64,000 nucleotides of DNA, taken from assembly GCA_045119035.1 (NCBI GenBank), contig JBGVCU010000037.1, forward strand, positions 21,636 to 85,635, read 5' to 3'. The translations under genes were made by a program, and so were the position numbers. Below are positions 44,309-52,220 of the stretch, piece after piece. Under the pieces are notes generated by a model. The model made no database searches and was not told the DNA's origin. It saw nothing but the letters and a program-made list of their open reading frames with translations. Numbering within the stretch: the first letter of the stretch is position 1; every line of letters begins with the position of its first letter. This stretch comes from CAYVQA01 sp045119035. GTDB lineage: Bacteria; Bacillota_I; Bacilli_A; ML615J-28; CAG-313.

Positions 44309-45397
44309 ATGACTAGAACAACGAAGGTGTTAATAACTACTCTAATAACTCTTTTATTATTTGGTTTATTAATGATTTATTCAGCAAGTAATGTTGTTGC
44401 AAAATTTACATTTAATAATGAATATTATTATGTGTATAAACAAGTCGTATATATATTAATTAGCATTTTTGTAGGTTATTTTATTTATAATATAGATTTA
44501 ATTTATTTTAAAAAATACGCAAATATAATTTTTATTTCATGTACCATTTTACTAGTTATTGTTTTAATACCTGGTATTGGGATTGTTAGAGGTGGAGCAA
44601 GAAGTTGGATTGGATTTGGTAATTTTACTATTCAACCATCAGAAATAATGAAACTAGGTATGATTATTTTTTTATCAAAAGTATTTACAAATATTGATAA
44701 TGAATTGTTAAAATTTAAAAATCTATTAATATTATTATTATTTATATTATCTATTTTTGTATTGATTATGTTTCAGCCTGATTTTGGTACAGGAATAGTT
44801 ATTGTAATGTCAAGTATATTTTTATTATTTACAATAAATACAAAGATAAAACATTTTATATATATAGGTGTTGTTGGAATCATAGGTATTGTAATATTAA
44901 TTATTATAGCACCTTACAGAATGGAAAGAATAACAGCTTTTTTAGATCCTTGGAATGATCCATTAGGAAGTGGATTTCAAAGTATTCAAAGTTTATATGC
45001 AATAGCTCCAAGTGGAATTTTTGGACTTGGTTTTAATAAATCAATTCAAAAACATTTCTTTTTACCCGAACCTCAAAATGATTTTATATTCGCAATTATA
45101 TGTGAAGAATTAGGATTAATTGGTGGTCTATTTACAATTGGTCTATTTTTAATTATTTTAATTTATGGTGTAAGGGTAAGTTTATATCAAAAAGATTTAT
45201 TTAAAAAGTATCTTTGTTTAGGCATGGTTTATACTTTATTTACTCAAGTATTTATTAATATTGGTGTAGTAATTGGATTACTTCCTGTTACCGGAATTAC
45301 ATTACCTTTTATTAGTGTTGGAGGTACTAGTTTAATTATTTCTGTTATTCAAGTTGCAATTATTATTAATTTAAGTAAAAAGGAGAATATATCATGA
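44309..45397 (+). CDS. ftsW: SEDS-family peptidoglycan glycosyltransferase (FtsW/SpoVE)
   Basis: This 362-residue protein has about ten membrane helices and polymerises lipid II with a partner PBP. SEDS marks are an early LLMIYSAS, GGARSWIGFGNFTIQPSE, FAIICEELGLIGG and a C-terminal GLLPVTGITLPFISVGGTS. The gene order SEDS-murG-murB matches the spoVE-murG-murB order of Bacillus, so this copy may serve division, sporulation or both. AGGTGA precedes the ATG. It overlaps murG by four bases. Confidence 0.93.
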   Translation: MTRTTKVLITTLITLLLFGLLMIYSASNVVAKFTFNNEYYYVYKQVVYILISIFVGYFIYNIDLIYFKKYANIIFISCTILLVIVLIPGIGIVRGGARSWIGFGNFTIQPSEIMKLGMIIFLSKVFTNIDNELLKFKNLLILLLFILSIFVLIMFQPDFGTGIVIVMSSIFLLFTINTKIKHFIYIGVVGIIGIVILIIIAPYRMERITAFLDPWNDPLGSGFQSIQSLYAIAPSGIFGLGFNKSIQKHFFLPEPQNDFIFAIICEELGLIGGLFTIGLFLIILIYGVRVSLYQKDLFKKYLCLGMVYTLFTQVFINIGVVIGLLPVTGITLPFISVGGTSLIISVIQVAIIINLSKKENIS

Positions 45398-46404
45398 ATA
45401 TTATTGTAGCAAGTGGCGGAACCTTAGGACATTTGACACCAATACTTCCTGTTGTTAATAAATTATCTAACATTCATAATATATATTTATTAACATCCAA
45501 AGATTTAGAATTTGATCATTCTTTTAAAAAAATATATAAAATAAACGCGATTGGAAGAACGAAGAATATTGTTAAATTTGTTTCTGTAAATATAAAAGCA
45601 AGTAAGTTTATAAAACAAATAATAAATAATATTAAACCAGATTTAGTTATTGGAATGGGTGGCTATATATCTGGTTTAGTTGTAAGAAATGCTATTAAAA
45701 ATAAGATTCATACTATAATACATGAACAAAATAGTGTTCTTGGTTTAGCAAATAAACTAGTTGTAAAAAAAGTAGATTTATTAATTCATAGTTATTATGA
45801 TATTAATTACAATGGTGTTAATAAGAAATATTTACCAAATCCAAGATTTGAAGAAGCATCTATAAAAACCAAAATTTATAAAAAGATAAATAAACAAATA
45901 CTTATTACATCAGGTACAAATGGTTCTAAGGTAATTAATGAAATATCTATAGAGCTAGCAAAAAGACTAAAAGAATATAATTTTCTTTTAGTTACAGGTA
46001 AAAAATATTATGATGAGTATAAATATATTAATTATCCAAATTTACAAATTATACCTTCAACAAAGAATTTGATACAATTAATAGCTAAATCAGAAATTGT
46101 TATTTCAAGAGCTGGAGCTACTACTATTTCAGAAATTCTTGGTACAAAAACTAAAGCAATATATATACCAAGTCCAAACGTTACAAATAATCATCAATTT
46201 AAAAATACAAAGTTTATAAAAGAAAATAAGTTAGGTGTTGTCTTATTAGAAAACGAACTTACAATTGATAATTTAATAAATAAAATAAATGATTTAGAAA
46301 ACAATAAATTAATATATGAAACAAATTTAAATAAATTAAATGAAAAAGATATCGTTAATAAATATATAGAATCTATTTATGAGGTATGTGGTATTGATAA
46401 ATAA
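45394..46404 (+). CDS. murG: Lipid II synthase MurG
   Basis: MurG adds GlcNAc to lipid I on the inner face of the membrane, giving lipid II. The N-terminal glycine-rich loop reads ASGGTLGHLTPILPV (commonly GGTGGHI.P), GMGGYISG follows, and HEQNSVLGLANK is the acceptor-side motif. The C-terminal donor site has SRAGATTISEI and PSPNVTNNHQFKN. It is 336 residues. The start overlaps the SEDS gene (ATGA). AAAAAGGAG precedes it. Confidence 0.95.
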   Translation: MNIIVASGGTLGHLTPILPVVNKLSNIHNIYLLTSKDLEFDHSFKKIYKINAIGRTKNIVKFVSVNIKASKFIKQIINNIKPDLVIGMGGYISGLVVRNAIKNKIHTIIHEQNSVLGLANKLVVKKVDLLIHSYYDINYNGVNKKYLPNPRFEEASIKTKIYKKINKQILITSGTNGSKVINEISIELAKRLKEYNFLLVTGKKYYDEYKYINYPNLQIIPSTKNLIQLIAKSEIVISRAGATTISEILGTKTKAIYIPSPNVTNNHQFKNTKFIKENKLGVVLLENELTIDNLINKINDLENNKLIYETNLNKLNEKDIVNKYIESIYEVCGIDK

Positions 46405-47281
46405 ATTTAAAGAATATATATTAAATAATAGTTTTGGAGTTTTAATTGAAGAAGCCTCATTTAAAGATTTAACTACTATTGGTATTGGTGGTAAAATAAA
46501 ATATTTGTATTTACCTAATAATATTAATTCTTTAAAAGAGTCTTTAAAATATATAACATCTAGTGAAATAAAATATTTTGTAATAGGAAATGGAAGTAAT
46601 ATATTAGTTAGTGATAATTATTTTCAAGGAGTTGTAATTTCTTTAAGAAATATAAAAAACTATAGTATTAAAGATGATATATTAGATATATCTGCAGGAT
46701 GTAGCTATGTTGATTTAGTTTATTTACTTAAAAATAATGTTGGTGGCTTTGAAGAACTTGCAACAATTCCTGGTACAATTGGAGGAATGATTTATACTAA
46801 TGCAGGATGTTTTAAAAAATCGATTAGTGATATTATAATAGATATTACTTATCTTGATGAATTAGGAAATGTTCATATTTTAAAAAAAGAAGAAGCTAAT
46901 TTTAGTTATCGAAATTCTATCTTTAAAAATAATAAATATCTTATTTTAAGTGCAAGATTTAAAATAAATAATAATAGTGATTATAATTATTACAAATATT
47001 TAATGAATCAAAGAAGAATTAAACAACCTATTGATAAAAAAACGGCTGGAAGTATTTTTAAAAATACATTAAAAGTTCCTATTTGGAAATTAATTGATTC
47101 ATATAATCTAAGAGGATATAGCATTAATGATATATTTATATCAACAAAACATACTAATTTTTTTGTTAATAAAGATAATGCAAGTTTTATTGATACAATT
47201 AATTTAATAAATAAAATAAAGCTTCTATCTGAAAAAGATAATTATAATTTAGAGTTAGAAATTGAAATAGTTGAATTTTAA
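46394..47281 (+). CDS. murB: UDP-N-acetylenolpyruvoylglucosamine reductase
   Basis: MurB reduces UDP-GlcNAc-enolpyruvate to UDP-MurNAc using FAD and NADPH. Features are TTIGIGGKIKYL, VIGNGSNILVSD, the FAD contact ATIPGTIGGMIYTNAGCF, SYRNSIFK, the catalytic Ser region TAGSIFKN and a Glu-rich end (ELEIEIVEF). This is the type II (Gram-positive) form. The best start is TTG at 46394, eight bases after GAGGT; the ATG at 46379 has no ribosome site. It overlaps murG by 11 bases. Confidence 0.94.
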   Translation: MINKFKEYILNNSFGVLIEEASFKDLTTIGIGGKIKYLYLPNNINSLKESLKYITSSEIKYFVIGNGSNILVSDNYFQGVVISLRNIKNYSIKDDILDISAGCSYVDLVYLLKNNVGGFEELATIPGTIGGMIYTNAGCFKKSISDIIIDITYLDELGNVHILKKEEANFSYRNSIFKNNKYLILSARFKINNNSDYNYYKYLMNQRRIKQPIDKKTAGSIFKNTLKVPIWKLIDSYNLRGYSINDIFISTKHTNFFVNKDNASFIDTINLINKIKLLSEKDNYNLELEIEIVEF

Positions 47282-47339
47282 TAGGTTTTTCCATAGTCAT
47301 ATTTTTCTTTCTTGAATATCTTAAATCGGGAGGGAAAAA

Positions 47340-47738
47340 ATGAATAATTATTATACTTTACTAAAACCAAAGTTTGAAAGAAATTCAAAGTTCTTAAATG
47401 CTTTTGAAGGTTTAAAATATGGAAACATTGAACCAAGTACATATGTTCCATATAAACATTATGAAAGTAAATCTCTTAATCCTAAGACTGAAGAAGAAGC
47501 AAGAATGTTTGATTTAATGGCAATTTGGTTTATGATTAATGAAATGAATATATATTTGGATACGCATTCAACTGATGAAGAGGCACTACTTTTATTAAAT
47601 GATGCTATTCAAAAATATGACGATTTGAAAGTTGAGTTTTCAATGAAATATTATCCACTTTGTTTAACTATCGGTGATTTTACGAAGAAACCTTTTAAAT
47701 GGGTTAATAAATGGCCTTGGGAAGGGGATTTGAAATAA
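47340..47738 (+). CDS. cotJB: CotJA-CotJB fusion-like spore coat protein
   Basis: This is a 132-residue protein. Residues ~18-45 (FLNAFEGLKYGNIEPSTY then VPYKHYES) look like the CotJA core pattern A...G...P.lY.PY. Residues ~50-132 are CotJB: MFDLMAIWFMINEMNIYLDT HSTDEEALLLLNDAIQKYDD and the terminal Trp-rich FKWVNKWPWEGD. In most species these are two genes before cotJC, so this looks like a natural fusion or a CotJB with an extended N-terminus. It is coupled to cotJC by a TAATG overlap. A GGGAGGG site precedes the ATG. Confidence 0.8.
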   Translation: MNNYYTLLKPKFERNSKFLNAFEGLKYGNIEPSTYVPYKHYESKSLNPKTEEEARMFDLMAIWFMINEMNIYLDTHSTDEEALLLLNDAIQKYDDLKVEFSMKYYPLCLTIGDFTKKPFKWVNKWPWEGDLK

Positions 47739-48301
47739 TGTGGATGTATGAGAAAAAATTGAATTATCCAATAAATATTAAGAAAAAAGATCCGAAGATG
47801 GCTAAATGTATAATCTCACAATATGGTGGACCTCAAGGAGAACTAATGGCTGCAATTCGTTATTTAAACCAAAGATATACTATGCCTGATGATTATGGAA
47901 AAGCACTACTTACTGATATTGGTACTGAGGAATTAGGACATGTTGAAATGATTTGTACAATGTTATATCAATTATTAAAAGGTGTAACTGTTGAAGAAAT
48001 TAAAGCTTGTGGATTAGAAGATTATTATACAGAACATGGAATAGATTTATTTCCGCAAAATGCATCAGGTGTACCTGTAACTTCAGCTTATATTTCTGCA
48101 GTAGGAGATCCTCTTGCAAATATTTCTGAAAATATGGCTGCTGAACAAAAAGCCAGAGCTATATATGAAAATTTAATTGATCTTGCTACAGATGAAGATG
48201 TAATTCAACCATTATTATTCTTAAGACAAAGAGAAATTGTTCACTTTAATCGTTTTAAAGAATTATTTGATCATTATAAAAAAATGGGATATGATAAATA
48301 A
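47738..48301 (+). CDS. cotJC: Spore coat protein CotJC (manganese catalase-like)
   Basis: This 187-residue ferritin-fold protein is related to manganese catalases and is found in spore coats. Metal-site features are GELMAAIRYLNQR and GTEELGHVEMI (E-E-x-x-H), with a second acidic/His pair further on (REIVHFNRF). It begins MWMYEKKLNYPI, as in other CotJC proteins. The ATG at 47738 overlaps the upstream stop codon; an upstream in-frame ATG at 47711 would add an out-of-family extension. A strong terminator follows. Confidence 0.95.
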   Translation: MWMYEKKLNYPINIKKKDPKMAKCIISQYGGPQGELMAAIRYLNQRYTMPDDYGKALLTDIGTEELGHVEMICTMLYQLLKGVTVEEIKACGLEDYYTEHGIDLFPQNASGVPVTSAYISAVGDPLANISENMAAEQKARAIYENLIDLATDEDVIQPLLFLRQREIVHFNRFKELFDHYKKMGYDK

Positions 48302-48304
48302 AAT

Positions 48305-48330
48305 AAAGACCTAGTTTATACTAGGTCTTT
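48305..48330. terminator. Bidirectional terminator (cotJC / asd)
   Basis: An 11-bp perfect stem (48305-48315 with 48320-48330, TTAT loop) lies between the convergent genes and overlaps the asd stop. Confidence 0.85.
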
Positions 48331-49310
48331 AAGTTTTCTAAATATAATTTACAAATATTTAAAGAATTACTTGCTGCTCCTGTTAAAAGATTATTTGCAT
48401 ATACAAAAAAAGATAATGAGTTTTTACTTGATTGTTTAAATCTACCTACATAAATCATTGAATTGTTTAATGTATGGATTGCAGTTGGAAAATTATTTTT
48501 ATTAATATCATCTAATATTTTTATATTGTTATTTTCTAATAATTTATTTTTAATTTTATCAATATTTATTTTGTTTTTTGTTTCAATGTAAACATTAATT
48601 CCGTGTCCTACTAATATTGGAACTCTAACACATGTAGCATCTATTGAAATATTTTTCCCTAGTATTTTTTTAGTTTCTTTAATCATTTTTATTTCTTCAG
48701 TGGTATAGTTATTTTTTGATAATTTTCCAATGACAGGAATACATGTTGCTTTTATATTATATGGATATATTTTCTTGGTATTATGATAATAATCACTTAA
48801 GCCTTCAATTCCGCTACCTGATACTGCTTGATATGTGGAATATATTATTTTTCTTAAAGGATTAATTTTATCAATGATGCCAAGTATCATAACTGCTTCT
48901 ATTGTTGAACAATTTGGATTACATATTAATGTTTTATTATTTGCTATATTAAAATTTAATTCTGGTATTATCAGTGGAACATTTTTTAATAGTCTAAATT
49001 CACTTGAATTATCAATAATTAAACAGTTTTTATTAATTAAATTAGGTATATGTTTTCTACTAATTTCATTTGTTGCGCAAAAGAAAAATATATCTATTTT
49101 ATCATAGAACTCTATATTAAATTCATATATGTTATAATATTTGTCTTTAAAATAAATTCTTTTATTTTTACTTTTTTTACTTCCAAATAAATAAAGGTTA
49201 TCAATATTAATATTGCTTTTTTCAAGTTCCTTAATTAATGTTCTACCAACTAAGCCTGTTGCTCCAATTATTCCAATGTTATATTTTTCTTTTTTATTTA
49301 GAGTACTCAT
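48321..49310 (-). CDS. asd: Aspartate-semialdehyde dehydrogenase
   Basis: Asd reduces aspartyl phosphate to aspartate semialdehyde, on the way to lysine/DAP, threonine and methionine. It has the NADP loop IGIIGATGLVGRTL, the active-site Cys in ICNPNCSTIEAVM, GSGIEGL and VPILVGHG with the catalytic His. It is 329 residues. The ATG at 49310 follows TGAGGA; upstream in-frame Met codons lie inside lysC. The first 17 bases overlap the end of lysC, so the two genes are coupled. Confidence 0.93.
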   Translation of the reverse strand: MSTLNKKEKYNIGIIGATGLVGRTLIKELEKSNINIDNLYLFGSKKSKNKRIYFKDKYYNIYEFNIEFYDKIDIFFFCATNEISRKHIPNLINKNCLIIDNSSEFRLLKNVPLIIPELNFNIANNKTLICNPNCSTIEAVMILGIIDKINPLRKIIYSTYQAVSGSGIEGLSDYYHNTKKIYPYNIKATCIPVIGKLSKNNYTTEEIKMIKETKKILGKNISIDATCVRVPILVGHGINVYIETKNKINIDKIKNKLLENNNIKILDDINKNNFPTAIHTLNNSMIYVGRFKQSSKNSLSFFVYANNLLTGAASNSLNICKLYLENLKT

Positions 49311-50310
49311 ATATATCCTCATTAATAATATTTTTATATTCAACTAGAATATTAGTACTATAAATTTTAGTTATTTTATATTTTTTAGTAATTTTATATT
49401 TACTTGATGGATCTATTAGTTTTATTATATTAAGATGTTTAAAGAGGTTTTTCTCAATAAATAACGATATATAGTCACTTTCTTTTTCTATAAAATCGAT
49501 GTTAATTTTATTTAGGTAATTTAATAGTTTATTATTATTAATGTTTGTTATTAGAATCATATATCCTTTTGTATAATATTTTCCAAGCAAATTATATTTT
49601 GATTTAGTATTACTAATTATTGTTTTTTCTTTTGTGTAATAATTTATAATATTAACATCAAGTTTATTATTAATAATTATATTTAAACTTTCATTAGCTA
49701 AAAATGTATCATTATAATCTTTAATAAGTTCAAGTTCATCGAAGCTAATATGTTTTAAATGTTTGCTTGTTTCAATTTTAGGATCAGTTTGATATAAAAC
49801 TTCATCTTTATAAATATTGCATATTGTATTAATTTTATGCTTATTTAATAGTTTATAAATATATAAAGCAGTGGTATCACTTCCGTTGCGAGAAAGAAGT
49901 TCAATCTGTTTGTCTTCATTTAAACCATAAAATCCGGGTACAATTAATATATCGTTTATTTCTATATATTTTGATAATTTATTGATATCTATATATATAA
50001 TATTTTTATTTCTAACTTTTAAATCAATATCTTCTGGAAATAGTATTTTTGTTTTTAAATGTGATTTTAGTTCATTGTATAATGCTAAACAACTAATATT
50101 TTCTCCTTCTTTAATTAGATTTGATTTTAAGTTATTTAAATTAAATTCATTTGATATATCGATTAATTTATTTGTAAAATTTTTTAAAGCTGATAATACA
50201 ATAATGTATTTATTTTTATTATTGTAGTTACTTAATATATGATTTTTTAAATTTTCAAACATGTTTATATTTGTTAAAACAGATCCTCCATATTTTTCAA
50301 CAACTATCAT
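49294..50310 (-). CDS. lysC: Aspartate kinase (short form)
   Basis: This protein phosphorylates aspartate, the first step of the aspartate family pathway. It begins VVEKYGGSVLTN (the K-F/Y-G-G-S loop) and has LLSRNGSDTTALYI, a variant of the SRGGSDTTA motif, with two ACT-like regions at the C-terminus. At 338 residues it is shorter than usual (~400) and quite diverged, so feedback control may be altered. The ATG at 50310 follows AGGA. It is followed at once by asd, a natural pathway pair. Confidence 0.85.
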   Translation of the reverse strand: MIVVEKYGGSVLTNINMFENLKNHILSNYNNKNKYIIVLSALKNFTNKLIDISNEFNLNNLKSNLIKEGENISCLALYNELKSHLKTKILFPEDIDLKVRNKNIIYIDINKLSKYIEINDILIVPGFYGLNEDKQIELLSRNGSDTTALYIYKLLNKHKINTICNIYKDEVLYQTDPKIETSKHLKHISFDELELIKDYNDTFLANESLNIIINNKLDVNIINYYTKEKTIISNTKSKYNLLGKYYTKGYMILITNINNNKLLNYLNKINIDFIEKESDYISLFIEKNLFKHLNIIKLIDPSSKYKITKKYKITKIYSTNILVEYKNIINEDIYEYSK

Positions 50311-50386
50311 TATTAACACATCCTATCTATTATTAAAATATGATAAATGTCCAATTTTGTGATGAAAACTTGATATTGCAAAAAAG

Positions 50387-50415
50387 TTGAAAGAAATTAT
50401 CATTTTTAATATAAT
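50387..50415 (+). promoter_or_regulatory. Promoter of the preQ1 riboswitch and queT
   Basis: TTGAAA (50387-50392) and TATAAT (50410-50415) are 17 bp apart. The transcript would begin right at the riboswitch. Confidence 0.82.
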
Positions 50416-50423
50416 ACATATAC

Positions 50424-50472
50424 TGAGGTGTTCCCTTGCTTAAACCACCTCATAAAAAAGAAAACAAGGAGG
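50424..50472 (+). promoter_or_regulatory. PreQ1-I riboswitch
   Basis: The leader shows the compact preQ1 class I form: P1 (TGAGGTG 50424-50430 with CACCTCA 50446-50452), a C-rich loop with CCTTG, and an A-rich tail ATAAAAAAG leading to CAAGG (50465-50469). The loop CCTTG pairs with this CAAGG to make the P2 pseudoknot. The CAAGG overlaps the queT ribosome site AAGGAGG (50466-50472), so preQ1 binding should hide the site and block translation. The downstream gene is a known preQ1 transporter family, which supports the call. Confidence 0.92.
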
Positions 50473-50476
50473 ATTT

Positions 50477-50956
50477 ATGAGAAAAAAACTTTACAAAGAT
50501 ATCTTTGATATAGCAATTGTTGCATCTATTTATGTTGTGCTTACTATTGTTATTCAACCTTTAGCTTATGGAGAACTTCAATTTAGATTATCAGAAGTTT
50601 TAATGTTAATGGTATTTTTTAATAAAAAATATTCTACTTCAATGATAATAGGTTGTTTAATTGCAAACTTATGGAGTCCATATTTAATATGGGATATGAT
50701 GTTTGGTACACTTGCAACAGCAATATCTTGTTTATTTATTGTTAAAAGTAAACATTTAATTGTAGCTAGTATTTGGCCTGCTGTATTTAATGGATTAATT
50801 GTTGGAGCAGAAATTGCTATTTTAAGTAACTTAAATTATGGTTTATGTGTTTTAAGTGTTGCCATAGGTGAAGTTGTGGTAGTTACAATTGTTGGTACAA
50901 TTTTATTTTCTATTCTTTCTAAAAATAAAGAAATAATAAATTTAATTAAAGACTAA
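50477..50956 (+). CDS. queT: Queuosine precursor transporter QueT
   Basis: This is a 159-residue ECF transporter substrate-binding (S) component with about five membrane helices. The YGELQFRLSEVLMLMVFF and WDMMFGTLATAISCLF segments are typical of QueT. It takes up preQ1 or a related precursor with a shared ECF energising module that is encoded elsewhere. The preQ1 riboswitch directly upstream controls it. Queuosine use is confirmed by tgt at 43.1 kb. Confidence 0.94.
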   Translation: MRKKLYKDIFDIAIVASIYVVLTIVIQPLAYGELQFRLSEVLMLMVFFNKKYSTSMIIGCLIANLWSPYLIWDMMFGTLATAISCLFIVKSKHLIVASIWPAVFNGLIVGAEIAILSNLNYGLCVLSVAIGEVVVVTIVGTILFSILSKNKEIINLIKD

Positions 50957-50988
50957 TTTTGACAAAAAAATAATTTTTAGCAAAATAC

Positions 50989-51017
50989 TTTAGAAATCAA
51001 ATCAAGTGTGATATAAT
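50989..51017 (+). promoter_or_regulatory. Promoter of ftsZ
   Basis: TTTAGA (50989-50994) and TATAAT (51012-51017) are 17 bp apart with an extended TGA. A second possible promoter starts with TTGACA at 50959. Confidence 0.65.
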
Positions 51018-51053
51018 AAAAAAAAGATAATAACACCTCGGAGGTGAAGAAAT

Positions 51054-52175
51054 ATGAATAATGCTGATAAATATAATGAAAATGCGCTACTTAAAGTTGT
51101 AGGTATTGGTGGTGGCGGATGTAATGCTGTTAACCGTATGATTGAAAATGATGTTCAAGGTGTTGAATATGTTGCAATTAATACTGACAGTCAAACATTA
51201 AGATCATCTCGTGCAGAAACAAGACTTCAAATTGGTAAAAAATTAACTAAAGGACTTGGAGCAGGAGCTAATCCTGAAGTAGGAAGAAGAGCTGCTGAAG
51301 AATCTGAACAAGAAATCAGAGAAATGTTAGCTGGGTCTGAATTAATTTTTATTACTACTGGTATGGGTGGAGGAACAGGAACTGGAGCTGCACCTGTAAT
51401 TGCAAGATATGCTAAAGAATCTGAAGCTTTAGTTGTTGCTGTTGTTACAAAACCATTCACTTTTGAAGGAAAACGTCGTATGCAACAAGCATTAAAAGGT
51501 ATTGAAGAAATGCGTCCTTATGTTGATACATTAGTAATTATTCCTAATGATAAATTATTAGAAATTAATGGAAATGATATTACATATATTGAAGCATTTA
51601 ATCAAGCTGATAATGTATTAAGAAAAGGTGTTCAAGGTATTTCTGAAATTATTAACTTCCCTGGTTTAATTAATGTTGACTTTAATGACGTTAAAACTGT
51701 ATTAAAAGGAAAAGGTACTGCATTAATGGGAATTGGTACTGGAAGTGGTGCTAATAGAGCAGTTGATGCTGCACGTGCTGCAATTAATAGTCCTTTACTT
51801 GAAATTGATATTAATGGTGCTACTGATGCAATTGTTCAAATTACAAGTGATGTTGATATTACATTAAGAGAAGTAGATGATGTAATGAACGAAATTAGAA
51901 ACGCATCTTCTTCAGAAATTGATTTAATTTGTGGAACTGGATTTAACTTAGATCTACAAGGTGATATTATTGTTACTGTAATTGCTACTGGATTTGATAA
52001 TGTAGAAAGTAAACGTAAAAAAGGCGAAACAACTATTGAAAATATTACTAATAGAACTACTCAACAATCAGCACCGCAACATACAATTAGTGCTGGAAGT
52101 GGAAAAACAGAAGAACCAAAAGATAGAAACAGACAAACAAAAGTTCCTACTTGGTTACAAAATCGTATTAAATAA
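51054..52175 (+). CDS. ftsZ: Cell division protein FtsZ
   Basis: FtsZ is the tubulin-like GTPase that forms the division ring. It shows VVGIGGGGCNAVNRM, the GTP signature GMGGGTGTGAAPVIA, and the synergy loop NVDFNDV. It is 373 residues with a short linker and a C-terminal KVPTWLQNRIK, the variant of the peptide that docks FtsA/SepF. ftsA is not adjacent. GGAGGTGA precedes the ATG. Confidence 0.97.
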   Translation: MNNADKYNENALLKVVGIGGGGCNAVNRMIENDVQGVEYVAINTDSQTLRSSRAETRLQIGKKLTKGLGAGANPEVGRRAAEESEQEIREMLAGSELIFITTGMGGGTGTGAAPVIARYAKESEALVVAVVTKPFTFEGKRRMQQALKGIEEMRPYVDTLVIIPNDKLLEINGNDITYIEAFNQADNVLRKGVQGISEIINFPGLINVDFNDVKTVLKGKGTALMGIGTGSGANRAVDAARAAINSPLLEIDINGATDAIVQITSDVDITLREVDDVMNEIRNASSSEIDLICGTGFNLDLQGDIIVTVIATGFDNVESKRKKGETTIENITNRTTQQSAPQHTISAGSGKTEEPKDRNRQTKVPTWLQNRIK

Positions 52176-52179
52176 AATG

Positions 52180-52210
52180 ACTTCTGCTATTAAGCAGAAG
52201 TTTTATTTTA
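52180..52210 (+). terminator. Intrinsic terminator after ftsZ
   Basis: A 9-bp perfect stem (52180-52188 with 52193-52201) ends in a T-rich run that reaches the ribosome site of the next gene. Confidence 0.78.
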
Positions 52211-52220
52211 GGAGGAATAT

